6,758 nt of DNA from Chloroflexota bacterium. Lineage in GTDB: Bacteria; Chloroflexota; Anaerolineae; J036; Brachytrichaceae. How positions within the stretch are numbered: position 1 is the first letter of the stretch; every line of letters starts with the position of its first letter. Below, one piece after another: positions 1-6,309 of the stretch. Location of the stretch: positions 1 to 6,758 of the forward strand of contig JAKALH010000156.1 in NCBI GenBank assembly GCA_021813225.1. The letters are read 5' to 3'. Below the pieces are notes generated by a model. That model made no database searches. It was not told the DNA's origin and worked only from the letters and a program-made list of their open reading frames with translations. The position numbers and the translations under genes were made by a program.

Positions 1-90
1 CAGCAGATAATCGAGCGCGAAGGTCACAATCTGCGGTTTGCCGCCCAGGGTGGCGACTAATACCCGTTCCGAGTGGTTGACAGACGGCAT
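1..90 (-). CDS. N-terminus of a CARF / ring-nuclease-type CRISPR ancillary protein (partial, runs off left edge)
   Basis: Reading the minus strand from an ATG at 90 gives 30 codons that stay open to base 1. Residues 10-27 read VLVATLGGKPQIVTFALD: a hydrophobic beta strand, then a T-x-G-G-x-P-Q-x-V-T loop and a helix start. This is the N-terminal signature of Rossmann-like CARF proteins of the Csm6/Csx1/NE0113 type, in which the loop contacts cyclic oligoadenylate made by type III CRISPR complexes. An in-frame TAA lies upstream (near 129-131) and the ATG at 90 is the only standard start before the conserved strand, so the start is fairly secure, although no clear Shine-Dalgarno precedes it. 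The gene is divergent from the Csx3-like gene at 140, which supports a CRISPR signalling role. With only the first strand and loop visible, I cannot say whether it is a ring nuclease, a CARF-HEPN ribonuclease or another CARF effector. Confidence 0.66.
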   Translation of the reverse strand, partial: MPSVNHSERVLVATLGGKPQIVTFALDYLL

Positions 91-111
91 GTCAGCATTA
101 ACAATGTCAAC
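76..111. promoter_or_regulatory. Inverted repeat around the divergent promoter, possible operator
   Basis: GTTGACA at 76-82 is the exact reverse complement of TGTCAAC at 105-111, with 22 bp between them. A third related half-site, TGTCA, lies at 90-94 and forms a shorter palindrome with TGACA at 78-82. The left arm overlaps the -35 box and the right arm begins at the last base of the -10 box, so a bound dimer could control both divergent genes. The left arm is partly constrained by the -35 consensus, so part of the symmetry could be chance. Confidence 0.35.
77..105 (+). promoter_or_regulatory. Candidate sigma70-type promoter for the P-loop/Csx3 gene
   Basis: A perfect -35 box TTGACA (77-82) is followed after 17 bp by AACAAT (100-105), 4 of 6 matches to the -10 consensus. 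Transcription would begin near 112, giving a leader of about 28 nt before the ATG at 140. The -35 box lies inside the first codons of the divergent minus-strand gene, so the two transcription units overlap at their start. The assignment is by consensus only. Confidence 0.5.
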
Positions 112-139
112 AACGCTATCCCATTACACAGGACGGAAG

Positions 140-1324
140 ATGAATTTACATCCTGCGGTTCTAATCGGCGGTCCCCCGCACGCTGGCAAATCGGCAATGG
201 CCTATAGTCTCGCACAGGCGCTGAAATTGCGCAAGCGCGCGCTGTACCTGCTGCGCGCCGCACCCGACGGCGAAGGCGACTGGGCGCAGCAGGCCGATCC
301 CGAAATCGTGCAGGACATCCGCTTCAAGGGCCGCTGGACGCCGCATTGGGTCGATGTGACGGTGCGCGATCTGGCCAACCGGCCGCTGCCCATGCTGGTG
401 GATGTGGGCGGGCGGCCCACGCCGGCGCAGGAAGCCATCTTCGACCAGTGCACCGGTGCGATCCTGTTGACCCGCACCGACGACGAGCGCGCCGAGTGGC
501 TGGCGCGCATCGAAGCGCACGGCCTGCGGCTGATCGCCGATCTGCACTCGGATCTGAACGGCGCCGATTATCTTGAGGCTGTCGCGCCGGTCATCCGCGG
601 CACGCAGGCCGGTCCGAAGCGCGGCGGCAACACGGCAGGCGCAGTCTTCGATGCGCTGGTGGACCATCTGGTGGATTTGTTTCAGGCATCTCCGGAGCAG
701 CGCTATGCGACATGCCTGGCGCAGGCCCCGTTCAGCGCGCAACCCGCCGGATGCGCCGTTCAGCCGGTCAACCTGGAGCAGATTGCGTATCAACTGCACG
801 GCAATGACCGCTTCGCCCGCGAGGATATCCCTGCCGTGCTGAAGTGGCTGCCCCGCGAAGGGAGCCTGGCGCTGTATGGCCGCGCGCCGGTCTGGCTGTA
901 TGCCGCCGTGGCGCGCCGGCGCGATATCGCCTGGCAGTTTGATGTGCGGCTGGGCTGGGTGAATCCGCCATCCATGGCGATTGCATCCGCAGTTGAAGCA
1001 GTTCCCGACGGGCCGGTTACTTTTCGGGTCGCCGCCGGGCCGCTCGGATTCACGACACTGACCACTCACATCGACGCTTATTATCTGGATTACGAGGACA
1101 TCGCCCGCATACGGCCGCCCTATCTGCCGCCCGAGAAGCGCCTGCTTCTGTACGGTCGCCCGCCGTTCTGGCTGACGACACGCCTGGCGCAGGCCTACCG
1201 AACCTGCGCCTTTGTGGATGCGCCGCAGCCGCAGGAGTATGAACAGCTTGCCGCTGCGCCAGCCGGGCAGCCTCATCCGCGCTGGCTGGCGCTGGCGCTA
1301 TCCAGTCAAGGTCTCGCGATGTGA
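140..1324 (+). CDS. csx3: P-loop NTPase fused to two Csx3-like domains (CRISPR cOA-signalling ancillary protein)
   Basis: The protein has 394 residues from the ATG at 140, which is preceded by a GGA-containing purine stretch; the frame is open further upstream (to 38), but that extension lies in the promoter and overlaps the divergent gene. Residues about 1-205 form a P-loop domain: Walker A GGPPHAGKS (10-18) after a hydrophobic strand, and a Walker-B-like strand MLVDVGG (Asp88). Residues about 215-275 and 305-370 are two Csx3-like domains, each with the family signature: YGRAPVWL (246-253) followed by DVRLG (268-272), and YGRPPFWL (338-345). Csx3 (Crn3) is a small ring nuclease that degrades cyclic tetra-adenylate to switch off type III CRISPR signalling, and fusions to ATPase-like domains are known. 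By my recollection of the A. fulgidus enzyme, its key His60 is replaced here (no His in copy 1, Arg354 in copy 2), and the D-P-R-L-G motif survives only in copy 1. It may therefore bind rather than cleave cOA. No cas gene or array is visible apart from the divergent CARF-type neighbour. Confidence 0.74.
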   Translation: MNLHPAVLIGGPPHAGKSAMAYSLAQALKLRKRALYLLRAAPDGEGDWAQQADPEIVQDIRFKGRWTPHWVDVTVRDLANRPLPMLVDVGGRPTPAQEAIFDQCTGAILLTRTDDERAEWLARIEAHGLRLIADLHSDLNGADYLEAVAPVIRGTQAGPKRGGNTAGAVFDALVDHLVDLFQASPEQRYATCLAQAPFSAQPAGCAVQPVNLEQIAYQLHGNDRFAREDIPAVLKWLPREGSLALYGRAPVWLYAAVARRRDIAWQFDVRLGWVNPPSMAIASAVEAVPDGPVTFRVAAGPLGFTTLTTHIDAYYLDYEDIARIRPPYLPPEKRLLLYGRPPFWLTTRLAQAYRTCAFVDAPQPQEYEQLAAAPAGQPHPRWLALALSSQGLAM

Positions 1325-1474
1325 CTGATCAAGCATAACCAGGCTGGCATCGCCGAATGTGTGGCTGCTGGACAAGACTGCCCTCGCTTCGCCATTGCGG
1401 AGGCGCCGCAACCCCGTCAGGTCCAGCGCATCCCGGCCGCCTGCGCTGCGGGTGATTGCAGCCTGCTGCGTCAT
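1298..1474 (-). CDS. Small hypothetical protein, 58 residues (doubtful gene)
   Basis: A minus-strand ORF starts with ATG at 1474 and ends at TAG (1300-1298). It is preceded by a strong Shine-Dalgarno, AGGAGA at 1487-1482, with a 7-nt spacer, which is better than most ribosome sites in this window. The product starts MTQQAAITRSAGG and is polar, with no transmembrane segment, signal peptide or recognisable motif; I do not recognise a family. Its last 27 bases overlap the 3' end of the P-loop/Csx3 gene tail-to-tail, and the rest fills otherwise empty intergenic DNA, so it is not a shadow of a plus-strand gene. Against it: no convincing promoter, and in high-GC DNA such ORFs arise by chance. It could be a genuine small protein, a decayed gene end, or noise. 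Confidence 0.3.
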   Translation of the reverse strand: MTQQAAITRSAGGRDALDLTGLRRLRNGEARAVLSSSHTFGDASLVMLDQSHRETLTG

Positions 1475-1575
1475 GCGCGATTCTCCTGGTGAGCTGGCGA
1501 CTTGTCTTCGTTTGCAGCTAACCCCACACTGGCGTTCCGGCTCAGGGCAACGCGGGGGGTGCCGCAAGCGCCGAT

Positions 1576-1581
1576 GTAAAA
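1576..1581 (+). promoter_or_regulatory. Possible -10 element just upstream of the helicase start
   Basis: TAAAAT (1576-1581) matches the -10 consensus at 5 of 6 positions and sits in a short AT-rich island within GC-rich DNA. Its right end is 11 bp before the ATG at 1593, so transcription would start within a few bases of the start codon and yield an almost leaderless mRNA. This fits the absence of any Shine-Dalgarno before 1593. No acceptable -35 box is seen at 16-18 bp upstream. Confidence 0.28.
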
Positions 1582-1592
1582 TCAAACCCGCA

Positions 1593-4502
1593 ATGCGTAC
1601 CTTTGTCTCACTCGATCTTGAAACCACCGGACTGGACCCCGACCGCGACGCCATCATCGAAATCGGCATCGTGCGCTTCAGGGGCGATGAGATCGTCGAG
1701 GACTGGAGCAGCCTGATCAACCCCGGCCGCGAGATTCCGCCGAAAATCGAGGAACTGACCGGCATCAGCAACGACATGGTGCGCGAGAGCGGCATCCCGC
1801 TGCACCGCGCCCTGGGCGAGGCTCAGCGGGTGATCGGCAACCTGCCGGTCGTGGGCCACAACGTCATGTTCGACGTGAGCTTCATGCGCCGCCAGCGCAT
1901 GCTGGCCGCCAACCCCACCATCGACACCTTCGAACTGGCCGGCATCCTGATCCCGCACGCCGGGCAATACTCCCTCAAGGCGCTGGCTAACGAACTCGGC
2001 ATCGAGTTGACCGACTCGCACCGCGCCCTGAACGACGCCTATACCACCTACCAGCTTTATCTGAAACTCTTCGAGCGCGCCGTGGAACTGCCGCGCGACG
2101 TGCTGGAAGAGATTACGAACCACGCTAAACGCAGCGGCTGGCCGCTGGCCGATTTCTGGCAGGACGCGCTGGAGACGCAGGCGCGCGGCGTGTTCACCAC
2201 CAACCTGTCGGCGAAGCTCAAGCGCAGCAGGACCGGGCAGAGCGCCATCGCGCGGCGAGCCGCCTTGAAGGCGCGCGCCGAAGCGCGCCCGCTCAGGCCG
2301 GTCGACACGCCCACCCCGCTCGACATCGACACGGTGGCGCGCCTGCTGAATGCCGACGGCCCGTTCGCACGCCGGTTCGAGGGCTACGAGATGCGCCCGC
2401 AGCAGGCCGAGATGCTGCGCACGGTCGCCACGGCCTTCAACGAATCGGGGCATGCGCTCATCGAAGCGGGCACCGGCACCGGCAAGAGCCTGGCCTATCT
2501 CATCCCGTCGATCCTGTGGGCGCAGCAGAATGGCGAGCGCGTGGTGGTCAGCACCAACACCATCAACCTGCAGGAGCAACTGGCGGAGAAGGATGTGCCG
2601 GCGGTCATCGAGGCGCTGGGATTGAGCGATGCGCGCGCCGCGGTGATGAAAGGCAAGGGCCGCTACCTGTGCCCGCAGCGCCTGGGCGACCTGCGCCGCG
2701 CCGGCCCGAAGACGCAGGACGAAGTGCGCCTGCTCACTAAAATTCTGATCTGGCTGCCCAACACACTGACCGGCGACGCCGACGAGCTGTTCATCCCCGC
2801 GCCCGGCGAGCGCGCGGCGTTCGCGCATCTTTCGGCGCAGAACCCCGCCTGCAACCTCAACACGTGCAGCGCCACGGACTGCTACTTCAACCAGGCGCGC
2901 CGTATGGCGGAGAGCGCGCACGTCGTCATCGTCAATCACGCGCTGCTGCTGGCCGATATCGCGGTGGAGAACCGCGCGCTGCCGGAGTACCGCTATCTCG
3001 TCATCGACGAAGGCCACCACCTGGAGAGCGCCGCGACGGACTCGCTGGCGTATAAGATCGACCGCGATGAACTGCTGCGCCAGTTGAGCGAGTTGATCAG
3101 CACAGGCGGCCGGCGCTCCAGCGGGCTGCTGGTGGAGATCAGCAACTATGCGCACAACCGGCTGCCCGTGGCGCAGGGGGCCGCGCTGGAAAACCTCACC
3201 AGCCAGGCCGCCGACGTCGTGGGGCGCGCAGCCAGCGAAGGGGTGGCGTTCTTCGACGAGCTGCTGGAGTTTCTGTCCGACCGCGCCAGCAATGAATCGC
3301 GCGAGTACTCGCAGCGCATCCGCGTCACGCGCTCGTTCCGCGGCGAACCGGGCTGGACGCGCGTGGAACTGATCTTCGACAAACTGCTGAACGAATTGAA
3401 CGCGCTGTCGCGCAACCTGCACAACCTCAGCCTGGGCATGAACGAACTGGCCGACGCCGGCGGCGATGTCAGCGGCGGCGAGGGCGGCGACAGCCTGGAC
3501 ATGCTGCTGGGGCGCGTCGTGGGCGCGCGGCGCTTCCTCGACGAAGCCATCGAACAGATGAACGCCATCATCAGCAAACCCAGCGACCAGAGCATCTACT
3601 GGGTGGAGATGTCGGCGGAGCGCCTGGAGCGCAACGGCGCCAATCGCAGAGGAGGCCAGTCGGCGCAGCGCGTGACGCTCAACGCCGCGCCGCTGCACGT
3701 GGGCCGCCTGATGCGCCAGTTCATCTGGAGCGCCAAGAAATCGGTGGTGCTGACATCGGCCACGCTGCGCACGGCCACGCCGGCCACGCGCAACCAGCCT
3801 TCGTTCGACCACATCCAGGAGCGCCTCGATGCGGCCAACGCCATGACGCTGGCGGTCGGTTCGCCGTTCGACTATCCGCGTTCCACGCTGCTGTACCTGG
3901 TGAGCGATATGCCGGAACCCAACCAGCCCAGCTACCAGCAGTATGTGGAGCGCGCGCTGACCGAACTGTTCCGCGCCTCGCAGGGGCGCGGCATGGCGCT
4001 GTTCACCAGCTACAGCCAGTTGCGGGCCACGGCGAAGGCCGTCGCCCCGCAACTGCTGCGCGACGGCATCATGGTCTACGAGCAGGGCGACGGCACGTCG
4101 CGCCGCATCATGATGGAGCAGTTCCGCAACGCCGAGCGCGGCGTGCTGTTCGGCACGCGCAGCTTCTGGGAAGGGGTGGACATCCAGGGCGAGAAACTGA
4201 GCGCGCTGGCCATCTGCAAGCTGCCCTTCGACGTGCCCACCGACCCGATCTTCTCCGCGCGCAGCGAAACCTACGAGGATCCGTTCAACGAGTACTCGGT
4301 GCCGGAGACGGTGCTGCGCTTCCGCCAGGGATTCGGGCGGCTGATCCGCGCGAAGACCGACCGCGGCGTGGTGGTCGTGCTGGACCGCCGCCTGATCAGC
4401 AAGAATTACGGCGCGGCCTTCCTGAACGCGCTGCCCTCGCCTGCCGTGCGGCGGGGTATGCTGGCCGGACTGGGCACCGCTGTTGCAGAATGGCTAAAAT
4501 AA
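1593..4502 (+). CDS. dinG: DnaQ-type 3'-5' exonuclease fused to DinG/XPD-like Fe-S DNA helicase
   Basis: This 969-residue protein is predicted to be a DNA-repair helicase with a nuclease domain. Residues 1-165 form a DEDDh exonuclease: D8-L-E10, D94 in GHNVMFD, and H143/D148 in SHRALND. The helicase half is superfamily 2 of the XPD/DinG kind: Q-motif-like RPQQAEML, Walker A GTGTGKS (293-299), Walker B DEGH (472-475, where most relatives have DEAH), LTSATL (720-725), SFWEGVD (857-863) and motif VI QGFGRLIR (912-919). Four cysteines, C360, C420, C425 and C430, lie between Walker A and Walker B where DinG holds its 4Fe-4S cluster. The exonuclease-DinG order is that of Firmicutes DinG, but the studied S. 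aureus protein lacks the cluster. The frame is open upstream to 1359, but that extension is Arg/Cys-rich and unlike the family; the ATG at 1593 directly starts the first strand of the nuclease. No Shine-Dalgarno is seen. glgC begins 40 bp downstream. Confidence 0.93.
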   Translation: MRTFVSLDLETTGLDPDRDAIIEIGIVRFRGDEIVEDWSSLINPGREIPPKIEELTGISNDMVRESGIPLHRALGEAQRVIGNLPVVGHNVMFDVSFMRRQRMLAANPTIDTFELAGILIPHAGQYSLKALANELGIELTDSHRALNDAYTTYQLYLKLFERAVELPRDVLEEITNHAKRSGWPLADFWQDALETQARGVFTTNLSAKLKRSRTGQSAIARRAALKARAEARPLRPVDTPTPLDIDTVARLLNADGPFARRFEGYEMRPQQAEMLRTVATAFNESGHALIEAGTGTGKSLAYLIPSILWAQQNGERVVVSTNTINLQEQLAEKDVPAVIEALGLSDARAAVMKGKGRYLCPQRLGDLRRAGPKTQDEVRLLTKILIWLPNTLTGDADELFIPAPGERAAFAHLSAQNPACNLNTCSATDCYFNQARRMAESAHVVIVNHALLLADIAVENRALPEYRYLVIDEGHHLESAATDSLAYKIDRDELLRQLSELISTGGRRSSGLLVEISNYAHNRLPVAQGAALENLTSQAADVVGRAASEGVAFFDELLEFLSDRASNESREYSQRIRVTRSFRGEPGWTRVELIFDKLLNELNALSRNLHNLSLGMNELADAGGDVSGGEGGDSLDMLLGRVVGARRFLDEAIEQMNAIISKPSDQSIYWVEMSAERLERNGANRRGGQSAQRVTLNAAPLHVGRLMRQFIWSAKKSVVLTSATLRTATPATRNQPSFDHIQERLDAANAMTLAVGSPFDYPRSTLLYLVSDMPEPNQPSYQQYVERALTELFRASQGRGMALFTSYSQLRATAKAVAPQLLRDGIMVYEQGDGTSRRIMMEQFRNAERGVLFGTRSFWEGVDIQGEKLSALAICKLPFDVPTDPIFSARSETYEDPFNEYSVPETVLRFRQGFGRLIRAKTDRGVVVVLDRRLISKNYGAAFLNALPSPAVRRGMLAGLGTAVAEWLK

Positions 4503-4511
4503 CGGTATAGG
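4483..4511 (+). promoter_or_regulatory. Weak candidate promoter for glgC
   Basis: TTGCAG (4483-4488) and TATAGG (4506-4511) are separated by 17 bp, in an AT-rich patch spanning the end of the helicase gene and the short gap before glgC. Matches to consensus are 3 of 6 and 4 of 6. A start near 4518 would leave a leader of about 25 nt with the GGAG ribosome site (4532-4535). Readthrough from the helicase gene is an equally good explanation for glgC expression. Confidence 0.27.
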
Positions 4512-4542
4512 AATCCAGCAGAGCCTGTAGTGGAGAACAATC

Positions 4543-5802
4543 ATGCGAACCTATGCAATGATCCTCGCTGGCGGCCGCGGGAGCCGGCTCAGTGTACTGG
4601 CCGACAAACGCGCCAAACCCGCAGTCCCCTTTGCCGGTAAATACCGCATCATCGACTTCCCGCTGTCCAACTGCATCAACAGCGGCATCTACGATGTGGG
4701 CATCCTGACGCAGTACCGCCCGCGCTCGCTGATGGATCACATCCGCTCCGGCGCGCCGTGGGACCTGGACCGCCTGAACGGCGGCGTGCAACTGCTGCAA
4801 CCCTATGTCAAAGGCTCGGATACCGATGCCGACTGGTACGCCGGCACGGCCGACGCCATCTACCAGAACCTGGATGTGCTGCGCAACTCGCGCTGTGATA
4901 ACGTGCTGATCCTCGCGGGCGACCACATCTACAAGATGAACTACAGCATCCTGATCGATTACCACAATTCGCGGCAGGCCGATGTGACCGTGGCGACGCT
5001 GCGTGTGACGCCCGACGAGGCCACCCGCTTCGGCATTCTGGAGACCGACGCCAGCCACCGCGTCATCAGCTTCGAAGAGAAATCCAGGGAACCCAAAGGG
5101 ACGCTGGCTTCAATGGGCATTTACGTTTTCAACTACGATGTGCTGTCGCGCGTGCTGCAGGAAGACGCCCGCGACCCCAACTCCATTCACGACTTCGGCA
5201 CCAACATCTTCCCCAAGATGATCAACAGCAGCCTGCGCGTGTTTGCATTCCCGTACGGCGCTTACTGGGTGGACGTGGGGACGGTGCAGGCGTACTGGGA
5301 AGCGCACATGGACCTGCTGCAGGAAAACCCCATGCTGGACCTGCTGGACCGCGAGTGGATCATCCACACGCGCTCCGAAGAGCGCCCGCCGGTGAACATC
5401 CGCACCGGCGCAACGGTGAACCACAGCCTGATCACCGACGGCTGCGTGATCGAGGGGTCGGTCGAGTATTCGGTGCTGTCGCCGGGCGTGAAGGTGGCGC
5501 GCGGCGCGGTGGTGCGCTACTCCATCCTGCTGACCGACACCACGGTGGAGAGCGGCGCATACGTGGACCGCAGCATCCTCGATAAGCGCGTGACGGTCGG
5601 CAAGGGCGCGCATATCGGCTACGGCACGGACTATACCGAGAACCGCCAGTTCAACATCGCGACCGGCATCAACGTCATCGGCAAGAACACGATCATCCCG
5701 CCCAACTTCAAGGTCGGGCGCAATGTGGTCATCGGCAGCGATGTGACCGACGATATGTACAACGGCGACATGATCCGCAGCGGCGAGAACTTCCGCGTGT
5801 AG
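4543..5802 (+). CDS. glgC: Glucose-1-phosphate adenylyltransferase (ADP-glucose pyrophosphorylase)
   Basis: This 419-residue cytoplasmic enzyme makes ADP-glucose from ATP and glucose 1-phosphate, the committed step of bacterial glycogen synthesis. The nucleotidyltransferase domain (about 1-270) shows the nucleotide loop GGRGSRL (10-16), then [20 protein letters not shown], the ribose/adenine-side [22 protein letters not shown] with the metal-binding Asp127, and K180 in FEEKS matching the glucose-1-phosphate-binding Lys of FVEKP in E. coli. The C-terminal part (about 285-405) has the hexapeptide-like pattern of a left-handed beta helix, which carries allosteric contacts and drives tetramer assembly. 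The N-terminus is shorter than in E. coli, as in many non-enteric homologues. GGAG at 4532-4535 lies 7 nt before the ATG, fixing the start. It lies between the helicase gene (40 bp) and the epimerase gene (14 bp); no other glycogen gene is in the window. Family assignment is secure; effector specificity cannot be read from the sequence. Confidence 0.96.
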   Translation: MRTYAMILAGGRGSRLSVLADKRAKPAVPFAGKYRIIDFPLSNCINSGIYDVGILTQYRPRSLMDHIRSGAPWDLDRLNGGVQLLQPYVKGSDTDADWYAGTADAIYQNLDVLRNSRCDNVLILAGDHIYKMNYSILIDYHNSRQADVTVATLRVTPDEATRFGILETDASHRVISFEEKSREPKGTLASMGIYVFNYDVLSRVLQEDARDPNSIHDFGTNIFPKMINSSLRVFAFPYGAYWVDVGTVQAYWEAHMDLLQENPMLDLLDREWIIHTRSEERPPVNIRTGATVNHSLITDGCVIEGSVEYSVLSPGVKVARGAVVRYSILLTDTTVESGAYVDRSILDKRVTVGKGAHIGYGTDYTENRQFNIATGINVIGKNTIIPPNFKVGRNVVIGSDVTDDMYNGDMIRSGENFRV

Positions 5803-5816
5803 CGGACAATTGACAC

Positions 5817-6233
5817 ATGGATAACCGCGACGCCAGATTGAACCATCTCGCCATCGCCGTCACCGATATGGACGCCGCCGTCGCTTTTTACCGCGACGTG
5901 CTGGGGCTGCCGCTCGACCGCGTGGAAGACGTTCCGGATGAAAACGCGAAGGTGGCGTTTCTGCCGCTGGGCAACGGGGAAATCGAACTGGTGCAGCCCA
6001 CCAGCGACGGCACCGGCGTCGCGAAATGGCTGGCCAGGCACGGCCCCGGCATGCATCACGTCGCCATTCAGGTGCGCGATCTCGACGCGACAGTGGCGCA
6101 TCTCAAGACCGCCGGCGTGGAACTGACCAGCCCGGAGCCGCGCCGCAAGGCCGACGGCACGCGCTATGCCTTCATCCACCCGAAGAGCGCCTTCGGCGTG
6201 CTGATCGAGTTGTATGAGACAGGCGGAGGGTAG
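5817..6233 (+). CDS. mce: Methylmalonyl-CoA epimerase (VOC superfamily)
   Basis: The product has 138 residues, the usual length for this family. It interconverts (S)- and (R)-methylmalonyl-CoA in the pathway between propionyl-CoA and succinyl-CoA, in the cytoplasm. Two VOC beta-alpha-beta-beta-beta modules are visible: LNHLAIAVTDMDAAVAFY (8-25) and MHHVAIQVRDLDATVAHL (79-96). Metal ligands align with the Propionibacterium enzyme: His10, Glu57 (in EIELVQP), His81 and Glu131 (in VLIELYE). Typical family signatures KVAFLPLG and FIHPKSAFGVLIEL are present, which favour epimerase over generic glyoxalase or dioxygenase members. The gene starts 14 bp after the glgC stop with only a weak purine-rich site, so translation may depend on coupling with glgC. 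No mutase or carboxylase gene of the pathway is in the window. Confidence 0.9.
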   Translation: MDNRDARLNHLAIAVTDMDAAVAFYRDVLGLPLDRVEDVPDENAKVAFLPLGNGEIELVQPTSDGTGVAKWLARHGPGMHHVAIQVRDLDATVAHLKTAGVELTSPEPRRKADGTRYAFIHPKSAFGVLIELYETGGG

Positions 6234-6250
6234 AGGCGGAGAGAGCGGAA

Positions 6251-6271
6251 GTCAGAGGTCAGAGGTCAGAA
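6251..6271. repeat. Heptanucleotide tandem repeat GTCAGAG, three copies
   Basis: GTCAGAG occurs at 6251-6257 and 6258-6264, and a third copy, GTCAGAA, at 6265-6271. The array lies between the epimerase stop (6233) and the ribosome site of the next gene (AAGGA, 6296-6300), in a purine-rich stretch unlike flanking coding DNA. It resembles the short tandemly repeated heptamers known between genes in cyanobacteria and some other phyla. No function is evident; copy number may vary between strains. Confidence 0.75.
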
Positions 6272-6309
6272 GTTGAAGAGCAGCAATTGGAGATTAAGGA
6301 AATAAGCTC

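Noticed and set aside
38..139. Upstream extension of the P-loop/Csx3 frame from a TTG at 38
   Set aside because: It would overlap the divergent gene and lie within the promoter. The ATG at 140 precedes the first beta strand and has a purine-rich ribosome site.
161..1276. Minus-strand open frame antisense to the P-loop/Csx3 gene
   Set aside because: The plus strand has the Walker A and two Csx3 signatures; the minus translation is Arg/Gln-rich and shows no motif.
1395..1411. Hairpin TTGCGG/CCGCAA as terminator of the Csx3 gene
   Set aside because: The stem has only 6 bp, no T-run follows on either strand, and it is 70 bp past the stop codon, so it is not a convincing terminator.
1411..1490. 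Possible SRP RNA because of a GTCAGGTCC stretch
   Set aside because: The conserved GGAAGG...AGCAGC partner side of the SRP helix is absent and the flanks do not pair, so this is a chance match.
1359..1592. N-terminal extension of the helicase frame
   Set aside because: The extension is Arg/Ser/Cys-rich low-quality sequence without family similarity, and the ATG at 1593 begins exactly at the first strand of the exonuclease domain.
1608..4052. Very long minus-strand open frame (814 codons) antisense to the helicase gene
   Set aside because: Its composition is the mirror of the helicase codons (Gln/Arg/Val/Ala-rich) with no domain sense. The plus strand encodes all exonuclease and helicase motifs. 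Long antisense frames are normal in high-GC genes.
5810..5815. TTGACA just before the epimerase start as a -35 box
   Set aside because: It overlaps the start region and no -10 box could precede the ATG, so it cannot drive the annotated gene.
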